In this document: in pieces, positions 41,498 to 51,907 of the stretch
How positions within the stretch are numbered: the first letter of the stretch is position 1
Layout of the letters: each line of letters starts with the position of its first letter
Assembly (NCBI GenBank): GCA_043228905.1
Contig: JBHGNT010000022.1
Coordinates: forward strand, 7,316,001-7,380,000
Origin: Azolla caroliniana
Taxonomy: Eukaryota; Polypodiophyta
DNA length: 64,000 bases
Reading direction: 5' to 3'
Made by a program: the position numbers and the translations under genes
The notes under the pieces: model-generated
What the model was told of the DNA's origin: nothing
Database searches by the model: none
The model's input: the letters and a program-made list of their open reading frames with translations, nothing else

Positions 41498-44400
41498 CAG
41501 CGCACACAGGCGATTACGAGTGATCGGGCGAGAGCAAGCAGAACACACAGGCGCACCAATCTTATCACAACCTACCGACTCCGACGACGACATGGAATGC
41601 ATGGTGCTCTCAGAAGCGGCCAAGAAATGGCTTAAGCAACACAGTTTGGAAGGATTCTTGAGGATAGTCAAAGCACCGTTGCACGGGGATGCGGAAAATG
41701 TCGTCAAAGACATCGACACAGAGGTCATCACCGAGGAGGCCATCCGAGCCTTGACTAGCTTACCGGAAGGGAGAATATACTCGATCGATAACCCTTCACA
41801 AGAGCTGTTGACGAGGTATTTCGGAGAATACTCCCTGGGTAGCAAGGCTTACCGCACGCAAGGTGGTGAAGACCTATTGTTTCGGGAAATTGCTCGGGTA
41901 CTCCACGAGTATGGTCATGTATACCCCCGACCACCGGCTATGCCCAGGAATGGAGCCGGTTTGATCATAGCTACCTACGAGGGAGTACAGGTGGATTGGT
42001 CAGTAATGATCGCCGACGGCCTGAGCGCTGCCATCATCTCAGTAAAAGATGGCAAAAAGATGTGAACAGCAATGGCGCCATGGCTCACTCTATTAGCACT
42101 ACCGGTGGAGCCCAGAAACAAAGGAAGTAGGGAAGACCGACATAATCGACCCCCAAAATAGCTTCAAAACAGCAGCACCTCCTGGCTACCCAGGCGATAG
42201 GCTAGAAGGAGGCCGACACTTCACAAAAGGCGAAGGAGCGGCCTAATCGGAAGCGGCTAGCAGAGAAGGAGGCATCGGTGAACACCCCACCCCAATGAGA
42301 CCTGTGAAAATCAAGCTGCGCCAGACGGGACAACAAGCAAAACAGCAATCAGACAAACCGCAGGGGCAGGACCCCTTGACGGCGTTAATAAATAGCAAGA
42401 CCCTGGAGGAAGAAGAGCAAGAAGAAGAGCCTACCGAGACTTTGATACGGCGTTGACAAACAAGTGACAAGGGCCACAAAGGGGAGAAATCAAACCCGAT
42501 GGAGGACATTATACTGGAACCCCTCCCTGAGGAGCCGCAGCTAGGGAGGGCGTCAGAACTGGGTCAACACAAATCGGTAGTAGAGCAATCGGTGCGGCAG
42601 GACATAGCAGAATCAGCATGCCAGGACACGGCGGTACCGGTAGATCAAGAACCAGTCATTGAATTGCCGGCGTCGCCACCGCAGTAGCAACAGCCAGAAC
42701 CGGAGCGGCCGCTTGACGTAACCGTCCATAGTAGGCTCATGGCCAGGGAAGAAGCCATCCCACAACCAGAACCGGCACGACAACAAGGCACCGGCAGTCA
42801 ATGGCTACAATGGATAGCACAACAAGTGACCGGGGTCGTCTGCCAGTTAGAAGCGGAAGAGAGAGTGCATAAAGACTGGTTGCTAGCCACAACCGAGGAT
42901 TAGAGAAGGCCTGGTCAAGAATCCGGAGCATGGAGGAAGACATAGAGAAGGCCAGAACAGAAATGGCCAAGTTAGTAATAGAAGGTCCACAACAATCGGA
43001 ACCGATGGCTCCAATAACTTTATAGAACAATAAGACCCCGGTGACTGAAGCAAGCCCGGATACTAATAAAACGCCAGCACAAGAGCTCGCCACATTACGG
43101 GAAGACCTGGTAGCACAAGAGGCCTTACAAGCCAGGGAGCGAGAATTGAAAAAAGCGGTGGAGGAGGAACAAAGGAAGATGGCCGACAGCCTCCGCCGAG
43201 CAGAGGAAAGCTTGAGAAAAGTTCATCAAGCATGCGACCGGCTGAAGGAAGAAAAAGAAAGACTCTTGTAGGAAAAGGATAAACTCTAGCGCTTGGCGGA
43301 AGTAGAGATCGAGTGACTCAAGGAAGAACTCCAGCAACAAAAGGATTGAGAGGACCGTGCTTGCCGTCTGATCAACCAACAGCTGAAACAGAAAACAGAG
43401 GACTTTGATCAGCTACACTGGGATCACAAACACTTGGATGCAGAACACAAGAAATTGATCACAAAAAATGACCGGCAGCAAGAGAAGTTACAGGAACTCT
43501 GGGATGAGGTTAACCGGACCGTGGTAGCCTTGGTAGAAGAACAGTCGAAGGGGGCTGAAGTAGCGAAGCAACTGGCGAAAGCGGCGAAAGAATGGGTAGA
43601 GCTGACCTGGTAGCACTCGGAGGCAACGGAGCGCGCTACAATGGCTCTAAACAAAGTTCAAACGACCTATCAAACCCAGCTCATGGACTACAGAAGCCAA
43701 GAAGTGGCAACCGCGAACCTGATCAAACAATTGAAGGACGAAAAACAAGCCACGGAGAACAAGTCGAAGATGGGGCTCGGGCAAATCCGCGACATCGTAC
43801 TGGCATGGAGAGACCGGACGAAAAGACTGGTAGAAGAAAGTTTGGCTCAATGGTGGACTCAATGGGCTAAGCAGGCGGCGGAGTTACAATTGCTACGATC
43901 GGATGCGGAGAACCGGCAAAAGGACGGTGACGATTTCTATAAATTGGACGAGGAAAACATTGTTGCCATAAGGGAGGGATTGTCGGACGACTTCCTATCA
44001 TTAGCCGGGGACCAATTGGCGGCGGTGAGGCACTTGGTGGAGCAACCGGACGATGACCAGTTGGATACACAACTCCAGCTCGAGCGATATGAACGAGAAC
44101 GGCGACGGCACGAGGTGGTCCGAAGAACTGCGGTGATCAACATCAATGATGAAGAGCAGTCTTCGGAGCAGGCACCGAAGGAAGCCGGAATGGGGGAAAG
44201 CCAATCGTATGGAGCTCAGGAGGAGAAGGCAAACATAACTCCGGAGGCGCAGCCGAAGGATGGAAACCGGCACACCGAAAACTAGCAACAAGAGGAGCCG
44301 CTAAAGGAAGGTCATACGCAAGAAGTGGTGCACGCCGGATAGCAGCACCAGGAGACGCCAAGACTAGTAGAGCTAGAAAAGGAGGAAGGGCCAGTAAGAC

Positions 44401-44608
44401 CAACAAAGCCGCAGGAAACTAAAGTCAAGCAGAAGCAGCCACAACTGGAGCCGGAGTAACAACAAGAGCAGCCACATCCGCAGGAACAGCAGAAGTTGGG
44501 GCAACAACAGGTGGAGGAACAACAACAGCAGCAAACTACTGAACAGCTTCCTGAGGAACCATTGGAACCCTTAGATCAAAGCATTCTGGACAGTTTGGAG
44601 GAAGAATG
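41498..44608 (+). pseudogene. Gypsy C post-pol ORF (coiled-coil protein), decayed
   Basis: This is homologous along its length to the minus-strand ORF 48899-51634 of G. The N-terminal domain is well kept in 41520-42065 (CMVLSEAAKKWLKQHSLEG, RYFGEYSLGSKAYRTQGGED, PRPPAMPRNGAGLIIATYE). The middle is broken by many stops and shifts (open pieces 42499-42687 and 43041-43271). The coiled-coil end is open at 43641-44285 (LLRSDAENRQKDGDDFYKLDEEN). A Gln-rich tail ends DSLEEE and TGA at 44606-44608. The position after pol recalls env-like ORFs of Athila/Tat elements, but no signal peptide or membrane segment is visible. Function unknown. Confidence 0.8.
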
Positions 44609-44662
44609 AAGGCCGGATCGTGGGATTCGACGTACAAGGTACTGTCCCACGGACGTGCCATG

Positions 44663-45125
44663 TGTTAGCCGGTCGGCAAGGGAAGTCCAGAATGGGAAAA
44701 GGGGGATGATTAATAACCGGGAGCTGATTGTCTATAATATAGAATTATTATGATTTTGAGAAGCAAACGGACGGACCCAGAATTGGTATGCCGATCCGGA
44801 TCCGAACCAGTTCGTAGCCGGTTTCTTGTTGGCACCAATTTGTACCTAGAGCCGGAGACCTATAAAAGGGGCCGGTTAGATTGTAATCATTAGCGGACAA
44901 TTAATAAGAGTGTTGTTATTCTGTATCTTAATCAAGTTAATTACCATTCTCCGCTAAGTGAAATCTATCTTACACGTGTATTGTGACTAATGATCTTGCC
45001 GATTAGTAACCAATTAGGGTTTCATTAATAGTTCCGTCTAAGTTTATCTCACCGCAACACCCCTTTGGTGAAGTGTCTCAAAGGGACACCCTGTGTTATG
45101 CCATTGTCCGGCCCTACCGATAACA
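44663..45125 (+). repeat. 3' LTR of gypsy C
   Basis: The LTR starts TGTTAGCCGGTCGG after GTGCCATG, as in G, and ends CCGATAACA. It is 463 bp, with a TATA box TATAAAAGG at 44861. The 5' LTR is represented only by its last six bases at 9838-9843. Confidence 0.88.
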
Positions 45126-45314
45126 CTTTGAAGATGTTTGTGTATGTGATAAACAGGTCTCCCTAAGTTCCCTTAGAAGGTGATATCCCATAGAGGGTGT
45201 GGACGGGGAAGTATGTATCATACCAGTATCTAAGGGTGTTCGACTGCCTAGCATATGTACACATTGCTAAGGACTAGAGAGGAAAGCTAGATCCTAAGAG
45301 CAGGCCATGTATCT

Positions 45315-45752
45315 ATTGGGAATTCGGTCCCTCTAGATGGGATCCGGATGAGAATTGGATGAGCCGAAGGAAAGAACCGGACTGGATGGATCCGGAAGAT
45401 ATCTGGAAACTAGATCGGATGGATCCTGTTGTATCCGGTCATACATTAGTTTATGTGACTGTTTCAGGCCACATTTGTAAATAGCCCGTAAGTTATATGA
45501 GTATAAATATAACTAGGGCAAATAGTGTTCATAAGGTGTTTATCATTATTGTTGTATAGAGTGCCGAGAGAGAGAGATTCAGAAAGTCGTTTCTGTTGTA
45601 ACTGTCGGTAGGTAAAGATAGAGCTCGAGGTCGCTACCTCTGAGTTCCCTATTGTACTCTTCCTCTCTCATAGTGATAGTTGGATTTTGTGGGATCCTGT
45701 GGTTTTCCCCGATTAGGGTTTTGCACGTTAACATCTGGTGTCGTCTCTTCTA
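45315..45752 (+). repeat. LTR remnant J inside copia I
   Basis: TTGGGAATTCGGTCCCTC at the start and the TTTGTAAATAGCC, TATA and GGTTTTCC blocks match the LTRs of K and L. The TATA inverted repeat is 45492-45513 with arms GTTATAT and ATATAAC. The 3' end is missing. Confidence 0.7.
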
Positions 45753-46847
45753 ACTGCAAGTTGTCCAGGAGCCAATGCTTGAAGACAACAACAGAGAAGG
45801 TTGAGATGAGAAAGGTCTCATATGCCTCAATAGTCAGAAGCTTGATGTACGTGATGGTCTGCACCAAGCCAGACATCGAATATGTTGTTGGAGTCATCAT
45901 TCGGTGGAAGCTTGAAGAAGGCCCTAAGCAAGTCGTTCACGATGAAGGATATGGGCCCGGCAAAGCAAATCCTAGGAATGCACATTGTCTGGGATAGGAC
46001 AAAGAAGTTGTTGTGGCTATCATAGGAGAAATACGTGACAAAGGTGATCCAGAGATTCAACATGGAAAACATGAAGCCGGTCGGCTCAAGATTGCCGACA
46101 AATTGCAAGTTGTCCGGAAGACAATGTCCAAAGAAGAAAACGGAGAAGGCTAAGATGAGCAAGGTCCCATACGCCTCAGCAGTCGGAAGCTTGATGTACG
46201 AGATGGTCTGCACTAGGCCGGACATCAGATATGTTGTCAGAGTCGTCATCTGGTATATGAGCAATCCTGGAAGAGAGAATTGGGTTGTGGTGAAGTGGAT
46301 ACTCCGATACTTGAGAGGCACCTCGAGCATGTGCCTCTAATTCGGCTTAGGTAACCCCATACTCGAAGGTTTCACTAACTCAGACATGTCAGTAAATGTG
46401 GATACCAGTCAGTCCATGCCGAGGTATGTAATGACATATGCAAGGGGAGTTATCTCGTGGCAATCAAGGTTGCAAAAGACTATGGTGTTGTTGACCACAA
46501 AAGCGGAGTACATGGTTGTAGTTGAAGCCGGCAAGAAGATAATTTGGATGAAGGATTTCATCGGTGAGCTGAGGATTTGGCAAGAGCAATTCTGACTCCA
46601 TTGCGACAATCAAAGTGTCATCCACCTTGCAAATAATGACACCTATCACTCGAGAACTAAGCATATCCAAGAGAGATATCACTAGCTAGAGAGAGGGTAG
46701 AAGGAAGGGATTTGGACCTGGTAAAGATTCATACGGATGAAAATGGATTGGACATGCTGACCAAGGTGATGCCAATGGACAAGCTGAAAGCATGCCAACA
46801 ACGGGCAGGTCTGGTAGATCATCCCATTCTGGAGTGAAGGGGGAGTT

Positions 46848-46918
46848 TGTTGGGAAACAAATCCCTTTAATGGCACGTGTCAGTTAGAATGGGAGAGTCG
46901 GAGAGTCTTCATCGTCCA
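46848..46918 (+). repeat. Truncated 3' LTR of copia I
   Basis: TGTTGGGAAACAAATCCC starts right after GTGAAGGGGGAGTT, the polypurine tract shared with A and F, and is cut after about 70 bp by fragment M. Confidence 0.65.
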
Positions 46919-46919
46919 A

Positions 46920-47375
46920 TTTCATTCGATCCTCATGCCCAAACTATGTTGAGCTTGTCCAAGTTCCTTCATCGCGAATTTGTCATAACGGCTCCGCATT
47001 AGTCTTCCAAATTTTGCTTGATTTCTCCCTGCAACGGCCCCACTTTAGTCTTCTGAATTTTTCTTGATTGCTCCCTGCAATCAACATATCATCGATATGT
47101 AGGATCAGGTTGATCCGAGACTCGTCGGGCAATTGCCAAATGTACATGCATGGCTCAAAATCCGACCAATTGTAGTCGAGCTACTGGATGTTGGTATTGA
47201 ACTTCTGATACCACATTCTCGATGCTTGCTTGAGTCCATATAGGCTCTTCTTCAGCTTGCAAATGAGGTGACTTTGCTCCCCCGTCGTCGTCAAGCCTAT
47301 CGGTTGGGACATATAAATGTCTTCATCTACATCTCTATGAACAAAGGTCGTCTTTACGTTGTCATGATATGGCAA
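46920..47375 (-). pseudogene. Copia RT fragment M
   Basis: The minus strand reads KTTFVHRDVDEDIYMSQP, LICKLKKSLYGLKQASRMWY, a stop, then NLILHIDDMLIA (HIDD in place of YVDD, about 47085-47105) and KFAMKELGQAQHSLGMRIE. This is the RT middle of a copia lineage different from A, F and L. A tandem duplication of about 45 bp sits at 46999-47085. No LTR or flanking pol belongs to it; it is a truncated scrap. Confidence 0.75.
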
Positions 47376-47432
47376 GATTCGAACCCATGACCTTATGTTA
47401 CATGGGTCGAGCCCTTACCATTAGACTATATA
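47371..47432 (-). repeat. tRNA-derived SINE-like segment (minus strand)
   Basis: The reverse complement has TAGTCTAATGGTAAG (A-box-like) and GGGTTCGAATCT (B-box-like), 54 bp from end to end as in 10772-10825. The B box is nearly canonical. No mature tRNA fold is evident. Confidence 0.5.
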
Positions 47433-47659
47433 TTGTAATACAAAGAATGTTAATTTCATTTATTATTTCAATATAGAAAATTGATGTATATTTCCAAATT
47501 TCTCTGGAACATTCTAGAAACTTTAGAAGTACTCCTGAAAACACTAGAAAAGGAGGCACAAGGCCTTATTTCGAACCAAATTGGTTTAACACCAGTCTTA
47601 AGCCTCATAGTTATTCTTGTACTTACTCTTCAAATAATATAATATATCTTTTGTTATCA

Positions 47660-47693
<34 letters not shown>

Positions 47694-47869
47694 TCTCTCG
47701 TGAGTTCTACACCCTTTTCTCTCTCTTAGTACTAATTCGCATCTTTTAGTACTAATTCCCTCTTTGTCTTAGTATTGTTCCTGATAGTTTGAACCCATTT
47801 TCCTCATCCTCTTACCCCTCCTTCCTTTCATACTAATCCTCTTATCCTCCCTAGTAAATTCGCAATTGT
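47433..47869 (+). other. AT-rich leader or LTR remnant before gypsy H
   Basis: There is no clear ORF. It contains a CT microsatellite (47667-47693) and repeated TTAGTACTAATTC wording (about 47726-47760). By position it should hold the 5' LTR and leader of H, but I could not find matching LTR ends because the 3' LTR is outside the window. Confidence 0.35.
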
Positions 47870-48089
47870 TAGCGCTCAGGAATATCAATCCGTTTTCTCG
47901 GAGCTTTAGTGCTTAAAAGAGAAGTTTGTAGCACTAGAACAAGAAAATCATCGTCTGTTGGGGTATCTTCAACAAATAGCTTTAGAAAAACAATAGCAAC
48001 ACGGGGAGCTAACGTTACGTGTACAACAACTTGAAGCGATATTGTATCACTACAACAACAAGGATCAAGTGCTCAAGGGACTCACAAAG
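47870..48089 (+). pseudogene. Gypsy H gag, N-terminal part
   Basis: The frame reads SAQEYQSVFSEL, stop, CLKEKFVALEQENHRLL, LGYLQQIALEKQ, stop, then LTLRVQQLEAILYHYNNKD and KGLTK. This is a heptad-like coiled coil as found at the start of many chromovirus gag proteins. It is cut by G at CAAAG (48085-48089) and continues at 58289 with EPKIGFPMKFDGTRSQF. Two stops precede the insertion. Confidence 0.65.
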
Positions 48090-48479
48090 TGTTGTCTGTC
48101 TGGCCGGACTAGCCTCAACACAGGTGTCTATCCGACACTTCTCCAAAGGGGTGGTAAGGATTGGATGCTAGGTTACACGCATAAGATGATTACAATTAAG
48201 CACAGACGGTAAACAATACGAGATACAGATAAACACGCAATAATTACTATTGTATTACTTCCGCCCAAAAACTTTACAAATCATCGGATCCTTTTATAGG
48301 CATCCGGCAAGGTTACAATCAGTGCGCTTAGGCAACCGACATCCGAATCGGTCCGGATCCGGATCGGTACAACTGTACCGGATCCGTCCCTCCGAATAAT
48401 AATTCTACTATTATTTACTTCCTATTATCCGATCCGATTCCGCCTTCCCACTTGTCCTTGCTCTTCTGACCGGCCAACA
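48090..48479 (-). repeat. 3' LTR of gypsy G
   Basis: The LTR is 390 bp, nearly identical to 57896-58283. A TATA box CTATAAAAGG lies on the minus strand at about 48291-48300. Confidence 0.93.
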
Positions 48480-48898
48480 CATGGCACGCCCATGGGAAAG
48501 TGCCTTGCACTTCGAATCCACTCCCGGCCTCAGTCTTCCTCCAAAATATCGAGCACACTTTGCTCGATGGTGTCAAGTGGTGCGTCTTCCTCCTGTTCCT
48601 GTTCCTTGCCTGCCTGGTCTCAGACCTCCGGTTGGGTAGGCTGTTCCGTAAAAATTTGTTGCTCCGGCTCTGCTTGATTCTGTGGTGCCGGTGCTTCCTC
48701 ACCGCTTCGTCCGGGTTCTTCCTGTTCTCCCTCCGTTCCTGGCTCTGTTCTGTTACCGGTGTCGCTTTCTCCGGTCTCGACTGGTCGACTCGATATGCCT
48801 CCTTCCTCTGCTCTGGTGTCTTCCGGTCTCAGCTCTTCTTCTTCTCCAGCATCGGTCTGCCCCTGCTCTTCTTCAAGTTCGTCTTCGGGTATTCCTTG
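48480..48898 (-). pseudogene. Tail of the G post-pol ORF beyond a TGA
   Basis: After the stop at 48899-48901 the same frame continues with acidic Glu-rich sequence (DELEEEQGQTDAGEEEE) and ends SVLDILEEDW. This matches the end SILDSLEEE of the C copy. The original protein was therefore probably longer than the present open frame. Confidence 0.6.
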
Positions 48899-51634
48899 TC
48901 AGGGTTGTTCGGTGTCGGTTGGTTCATCTTCAGCCGGTCGCTCTCCCTCAATTATCGTGATTGGCGTCGTTCTTCCCTTAGCTTCCTGTCGTAACCGGTC
49001 CTGCTCGTATCTCTCCAACTCCAACTGAGTTGCGAGCTGCCCGTCATCCAACCTCTCTACCAACCCTCGGATTTCTTTGAGGTGTTCTTCTGCTAAAGTG
49101 TAGAAATCCTCCGACAATTCTTCCCGAATGGCGACGATACTTTCTTCATCCATCTTGTAGAACTTGTCACCGGTCTTCCTCCGATTCTCGGCATCCGCTC
49201 GGAGTGTCTGCAGCTCGGCTGCCTGTTGTGACCACTCCTTCCATAGCTTTTCCGTACTTTCGTTGATGCTTGCCTGAGCTCGGGTACTCCATCCTGACAT
49301 GATGAGCTTGATCCGGTCAACCCCTGCCTTAGCATGCGTATAAGCTTCCTGCTTTTCCTTCCTTGCCCGTTTTATAATGTCGGCCATTATCTGAGCCTGG
49401 GCCTCGTAATCTGCTTTCTGCTTTTCATAGGTACTCTGCAGTTTGCTGATCGTGAAGGTCGATTTTTCCTTTTCTTCATTCCTGATCTTGGTCAGGTCCA
49501 GCTTTTCCCGCCTTAGCGCCTCTAATTCCTTTCTTCTCTCCGTTGCTTGGGCTATTTCCGTCGACAATGCTTCCTTGTTGGCACTGACCTCATCCATCGC
49601 CTTAGCCAGGTCTAATCGGGTCTCTTTGAGCTGCTCTTTCAGCTTCTCTATTTGCCGGTCGTAGTCTGATGCCCGTTTTTTGTTGTCCGACTCGGCCTGC
49701 TTGTGATCTCGGTAGAGACGGTCGAAGTCCTCCGTCTTCTGCTTCAGGCGTCGGGTTGCCTGAGCTCTTAACCGATCGTCCCGGTCCTTCTGTTGTCGGA
49801 GTTCTTCCTGCAGTCGTTCTATCTCTTGCTCGGCATGTCGACGTAGTCGGTCCTTCTCCTTTTGTAGCTTCTCTTTTTCTTCTTGCAGTCGGTCATTAGC
49901 GACTCGACCTTCCCAGAGGCCTTCTTCCATTTTTCGTCTGTCGTCCTCCACCGCTTTCCGCTGCTCCCTTTCTCTTTCCCTTAATGCCTCCTGAGCTTTT
50001 AACTCCTCTCGTAAGGTTTCTATTATTTTTTCGGTCTCAGGGCCGGTTTGCAAGGCTACCGGTTCCGGTTCCGGTTCTGGTTGCTTCCTTGTTGTCCCGA
50101 CCGGCTCGGTGACAACTTGTGCTTGTTGAATTCCTTCCCTTGCCTGCAACAGCTCCCCTTGCATTTCCTCGATCTGTGTTCGGAGCGCGACCAACTCCTG
50201 AGTTGTTATATGCGTCAGCTGTTGCCTACACGTTTCTTCTTTCTCTAACTGGTCCGCTACTCCCGATAACTGCTCCGAAAGCCATCTCAGCCATTGTGGC
50301 TTTGTTCTTCCGGTGTCGGGGTGGCCTTGCTCACTTAAGTCAGGCTTATTTTCCGGCCTCTTCTCTGGCTCCGGCTCCGGCGCTTGTTCCTTCTTCTTCT
50401 CTGGGATGACCGGTTTTCTGAAGTTCGGCCCAACCGGTGTCGGTGTTGCTTCCCTGGGTACGGGTTCCGGTGCTGTTTCCGCCTCGGCTACTGGAGATGG
50501 TCCTTGCGCCCTCTGCTGAGTTCTGTCCACTGGTGGAGCCGGTCCTTTCGCCCGTTTCTCCCGACCTTGTCTTGCTGGGAGTCTTACCAGTGGTTCGGAT
50601 GAGTCTTCTGTTTCAGCTTCCTCCTCCGGTGCGGTTACCAGACGGACCTTTTGTATAAAGACCTCAGGTTCCGGTTCCGGCCGTCGCAGCGTTATATGGA
50701 TTGGTTTTCGCGCTACCGGTTCCTCCTCGGCCGATTTCCCTTTGCCTTTACCTGCCGGTTTTGCCTTTGTTGCCGGTTCCTGTTGCTGTCGGGATGGTCC
50801 TTCCCCCTGATGTTCTGCTTCTTGTTGGGTCCATCCGGGGGTGTGTTTCTCCAAGATCTGTCGGCGCTTTGTGACCTTTTTCGGCGTCGTCTCCTGCCGA
50901 CCTCTTTTCTTTTGTGTGATGGGGAACACCGGTGGGACTAACACCGTTAGCCATTGTGCTATCCCGGCCCATGGCTTTTTTCCTTCCACAAGATTTTTGA
51001 TGGCCTCCTTCAATCCTTCGGTTATGAAATGGAGCCAGTCTATTTGTAAGCCCTCGTACGCTGCTATTAAGAACGCTGCCCGGTACTTGGCTATGGCCGG
51101 GGGACGGGGATTCACGAATCCGTATTCCATCATGGCGCGGGCCACTTCTCCGAACAGCAGGTTCTCTCCGCCCTGCGTTCGATACGCCTTGCTGCTGATA
51201 GAGTACTCCCCGAAATATTCGAACAGGATTTCACTTGAAGGGTTTTCGATTGTTTGTAGTCCTCCGGCTTTTATCCCCGTGAGCGCCTGCACCGCTCCTT
51301 CCGTGACTTCTGATATATCGATCGATGCTGCCGCCTGCTCTGGTTCTGCGTGTGGTGGAGCGTCGGCGATCCGCAGCAATCCTTTTAACCCGTTCTCCCT
51401 CATCCATTGGCGTGCCTCTTCCGACAGTACCATTGTTTCGAATTTTTCTTCTGCTGCCTGTTGTTCGGGATCGCGCTGTGTGTGCTCTGTGCGTCGGGTC
51501 GCTCTTTTGTGCTTCTGCGCCTGTATGTAGGAAAATTCGTAAAAAGTGAGCCCTTCGCAGGCCTGTGTCTTATATAGTGGGTCGTGCCTCGAGCCGCCCT
51601 TTTTCGTTTCCCGCGCATGTTCCTCTCCTGCCAT
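48899..51634 (-). CDS. Gypsy G post-pol ORF: conserved domain plus long coiled coil
   Basis: The frame is open from 51697 to TGA 48899-48901; I prefer ATG 51634 (MAGEEHARETKK), about 911 residues. An N-terminal folded domain (MVLSEEARQWMRENGLKG, YFGEYSISSKAYRTQGGE, NPRPPAIAKYRAAFLIAAYE) is followed by a Pro/Glu-rich linker and a very long coiled coil (REREREQRKAVEDDRRKM, RRHAEQEIERLQEELRQQ). A second conserved block, LRADAENRRKTGDKFYKMDE, comes next, then an acidic tail. The old element C keeps the same architecture. No signal peptide or membrane span was seen, so a classical envelope role is unlikely. It might act in particle assembly or intracellular transport; this is a guess. Confidence 0.8.
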   Translation of the reverse strand: MAGEEHARETKKGGSRHDPLYKTQACEGLTFYEFSYIQAQKHKRATRRTEHTQRDPEQQAAEEKFETMVLSEEARQWMRENGLKGLLRIADAPPHAEPEQAAASIDISEVTEGAVQALTGIKAGGLQTIENPSSEILFEYFGEYSISSKAYRTQGGENLLFGEVARAMMEYGFVNPRPPAIAKYRAAFLIAAYEGLQIDWLHFITEGLKEAIKNLVEGKKPWAGIAQWLTVLVPPVFPITQKKRGRQETTPKKVTKRRQILEKHTPGWTQQEAEHQGEGPSRQQQEPATKAKPAGKGKGKSAEEEPVARKPIHITLRRPEPEPEVFIQKVRLVTAPEEEAETEDSSEPLVRLPARQGREKRAKGPAPPVDRTQQRAQGPSPVAEAETAPEPVPREATPTPVGPNFRKPVIPEKKKEQAPEPEPEKRPENKPDLSEQGHPDTGRTKPQWLRWLSEQLSGVADQLEKEETCRQQLTHITTQELVALRTQIEEMQGELLQAREGIQQAQVVTEPVGTTRKQPEPEPEPVALQTGPETEKIIETLREELKAQEALREREREQRKAVEDDRRKMEEGLWEGRVANDRLQEEKEKLQKEKDRLRRHAEQEIERLQEELRQQKDRDDRLRAQATRRLKQKTEDFDRLYRDHKQAESDNKKRASDYDRQIEKLKEQLKETRLDLAKAMDEVSANKEALSTEIAQATERRKELEALRREKLDLTKIRNEEKEKSTFTISKLQSTYEKQKADYEAQAQIMADIIKRARKEKQEAYTHAKAGVDRIKLIMSGWSTRAQASINESTEKLWKEWSQQAAELQTLRADAENRRKTGDKFYKMDEESIVAIREELSEDFYTLAEEHLKEIRGLVERLDDGQLATQLELERYEQDRLRQEAKGRTTPITIIEGERPAEDEPTDTEQP

Positions 51635-51697
51635 AATTAGTATGTCCTTTCTTGTTTGCCGCGTGTGAGTGCCCACGTTCCATGCTTTAAATAGCAA

Positions 51698-51907
51698 GTA
51701 CGCGCACGTCCTTTTTTAATGCATGGCGCCTCTTCATTGCATGGTGGCACTCCCACCTCTTGTGATCTCCCCATCATTACTATGATTCGCGTCGATTTTG
51801 CCCACGTCTTCTTTTTTCTTTTTCTTTTTTTCTTTTTCTTTTTTTCTTTTTTTTTTCTTCTTTTTTTTTTTTTCTTTTTTTTTTTTTTTTTCTTTGTTTG
51901 GACCACG
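51698..51907 (-). promoter_or_regulatory. G spacer between pol and the post-pol ORF
   Basis: On the minus strand this is an A-rich purine tract of about 85 bases (51811-51895), followed by TATTTAAA (51687-51694) close to the ATG of the post-pol ORF. A further TATATAAG lies inside the ORF near 51567-51575. It could serve an internal promoter for a subgenomic transcript; only the sequence features are observed. Confidence 0.4.

Larger units (their letters stand above)
9838..45125 (+). mobile_element. Ty3/gypsy element C, host of a stack of insertions
   Basis: Pieces of one gypsy element of the same family as G can be read in order: end of 5' LTR (9838-9843), primer site TGGCGACCACGATTC (9851-9865), gag (9899-10160 and 10941-12590), protease (12600-12878 and 23685-24250), RT and RNase H (24349-25538 and 31606-31780), integrase zinc domain (about 31900-32260), integrase C-terminus (32245-32620), a post-pol ORF (37850-37921 and 41498-44608) and the 3' LTR (44663-45125). 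The interruptions are the solo-LTR-like insert, T, E, D and F. Each has its own target duplication, which proves secondary insertion. Many stops show that C is old and dead. Its own target duplication cannot be checked because the left end is outside the window. Confidence 0.9.
45126..46918 (+). pseudogene. Old copia I with LTR remnant J and rearranged pol
   Basis: Immediately after C comes copia integrase (YVINRSP at about 45145, CLAYVHIAKD at about 45247-45276), showing that C inserted into this element. At about 45315 a degenerate LTR (J) interrupts it. From 45752, RT and RNase H sequence resumes but is scrambled: a segment of about 150 bp around KVSYASIVRSLMYVMVCTKPD (45750-45905) is a diverged copy of 46097-46255. 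RNase H (46386-46595, TTKAEYMVVVEAGKK) follows, then a polypurine tract and the first 70 bp of an LTR at 46848. Many stops are present. It is one of the oldest elements here. Confidence 0.75.

Noticed and set aside
47371-47432. Functional tRNA gene
   Set aside because: Box-like motifs are present but I could not form an acceptor stem or anticodon arm; SINE-like is more likely.
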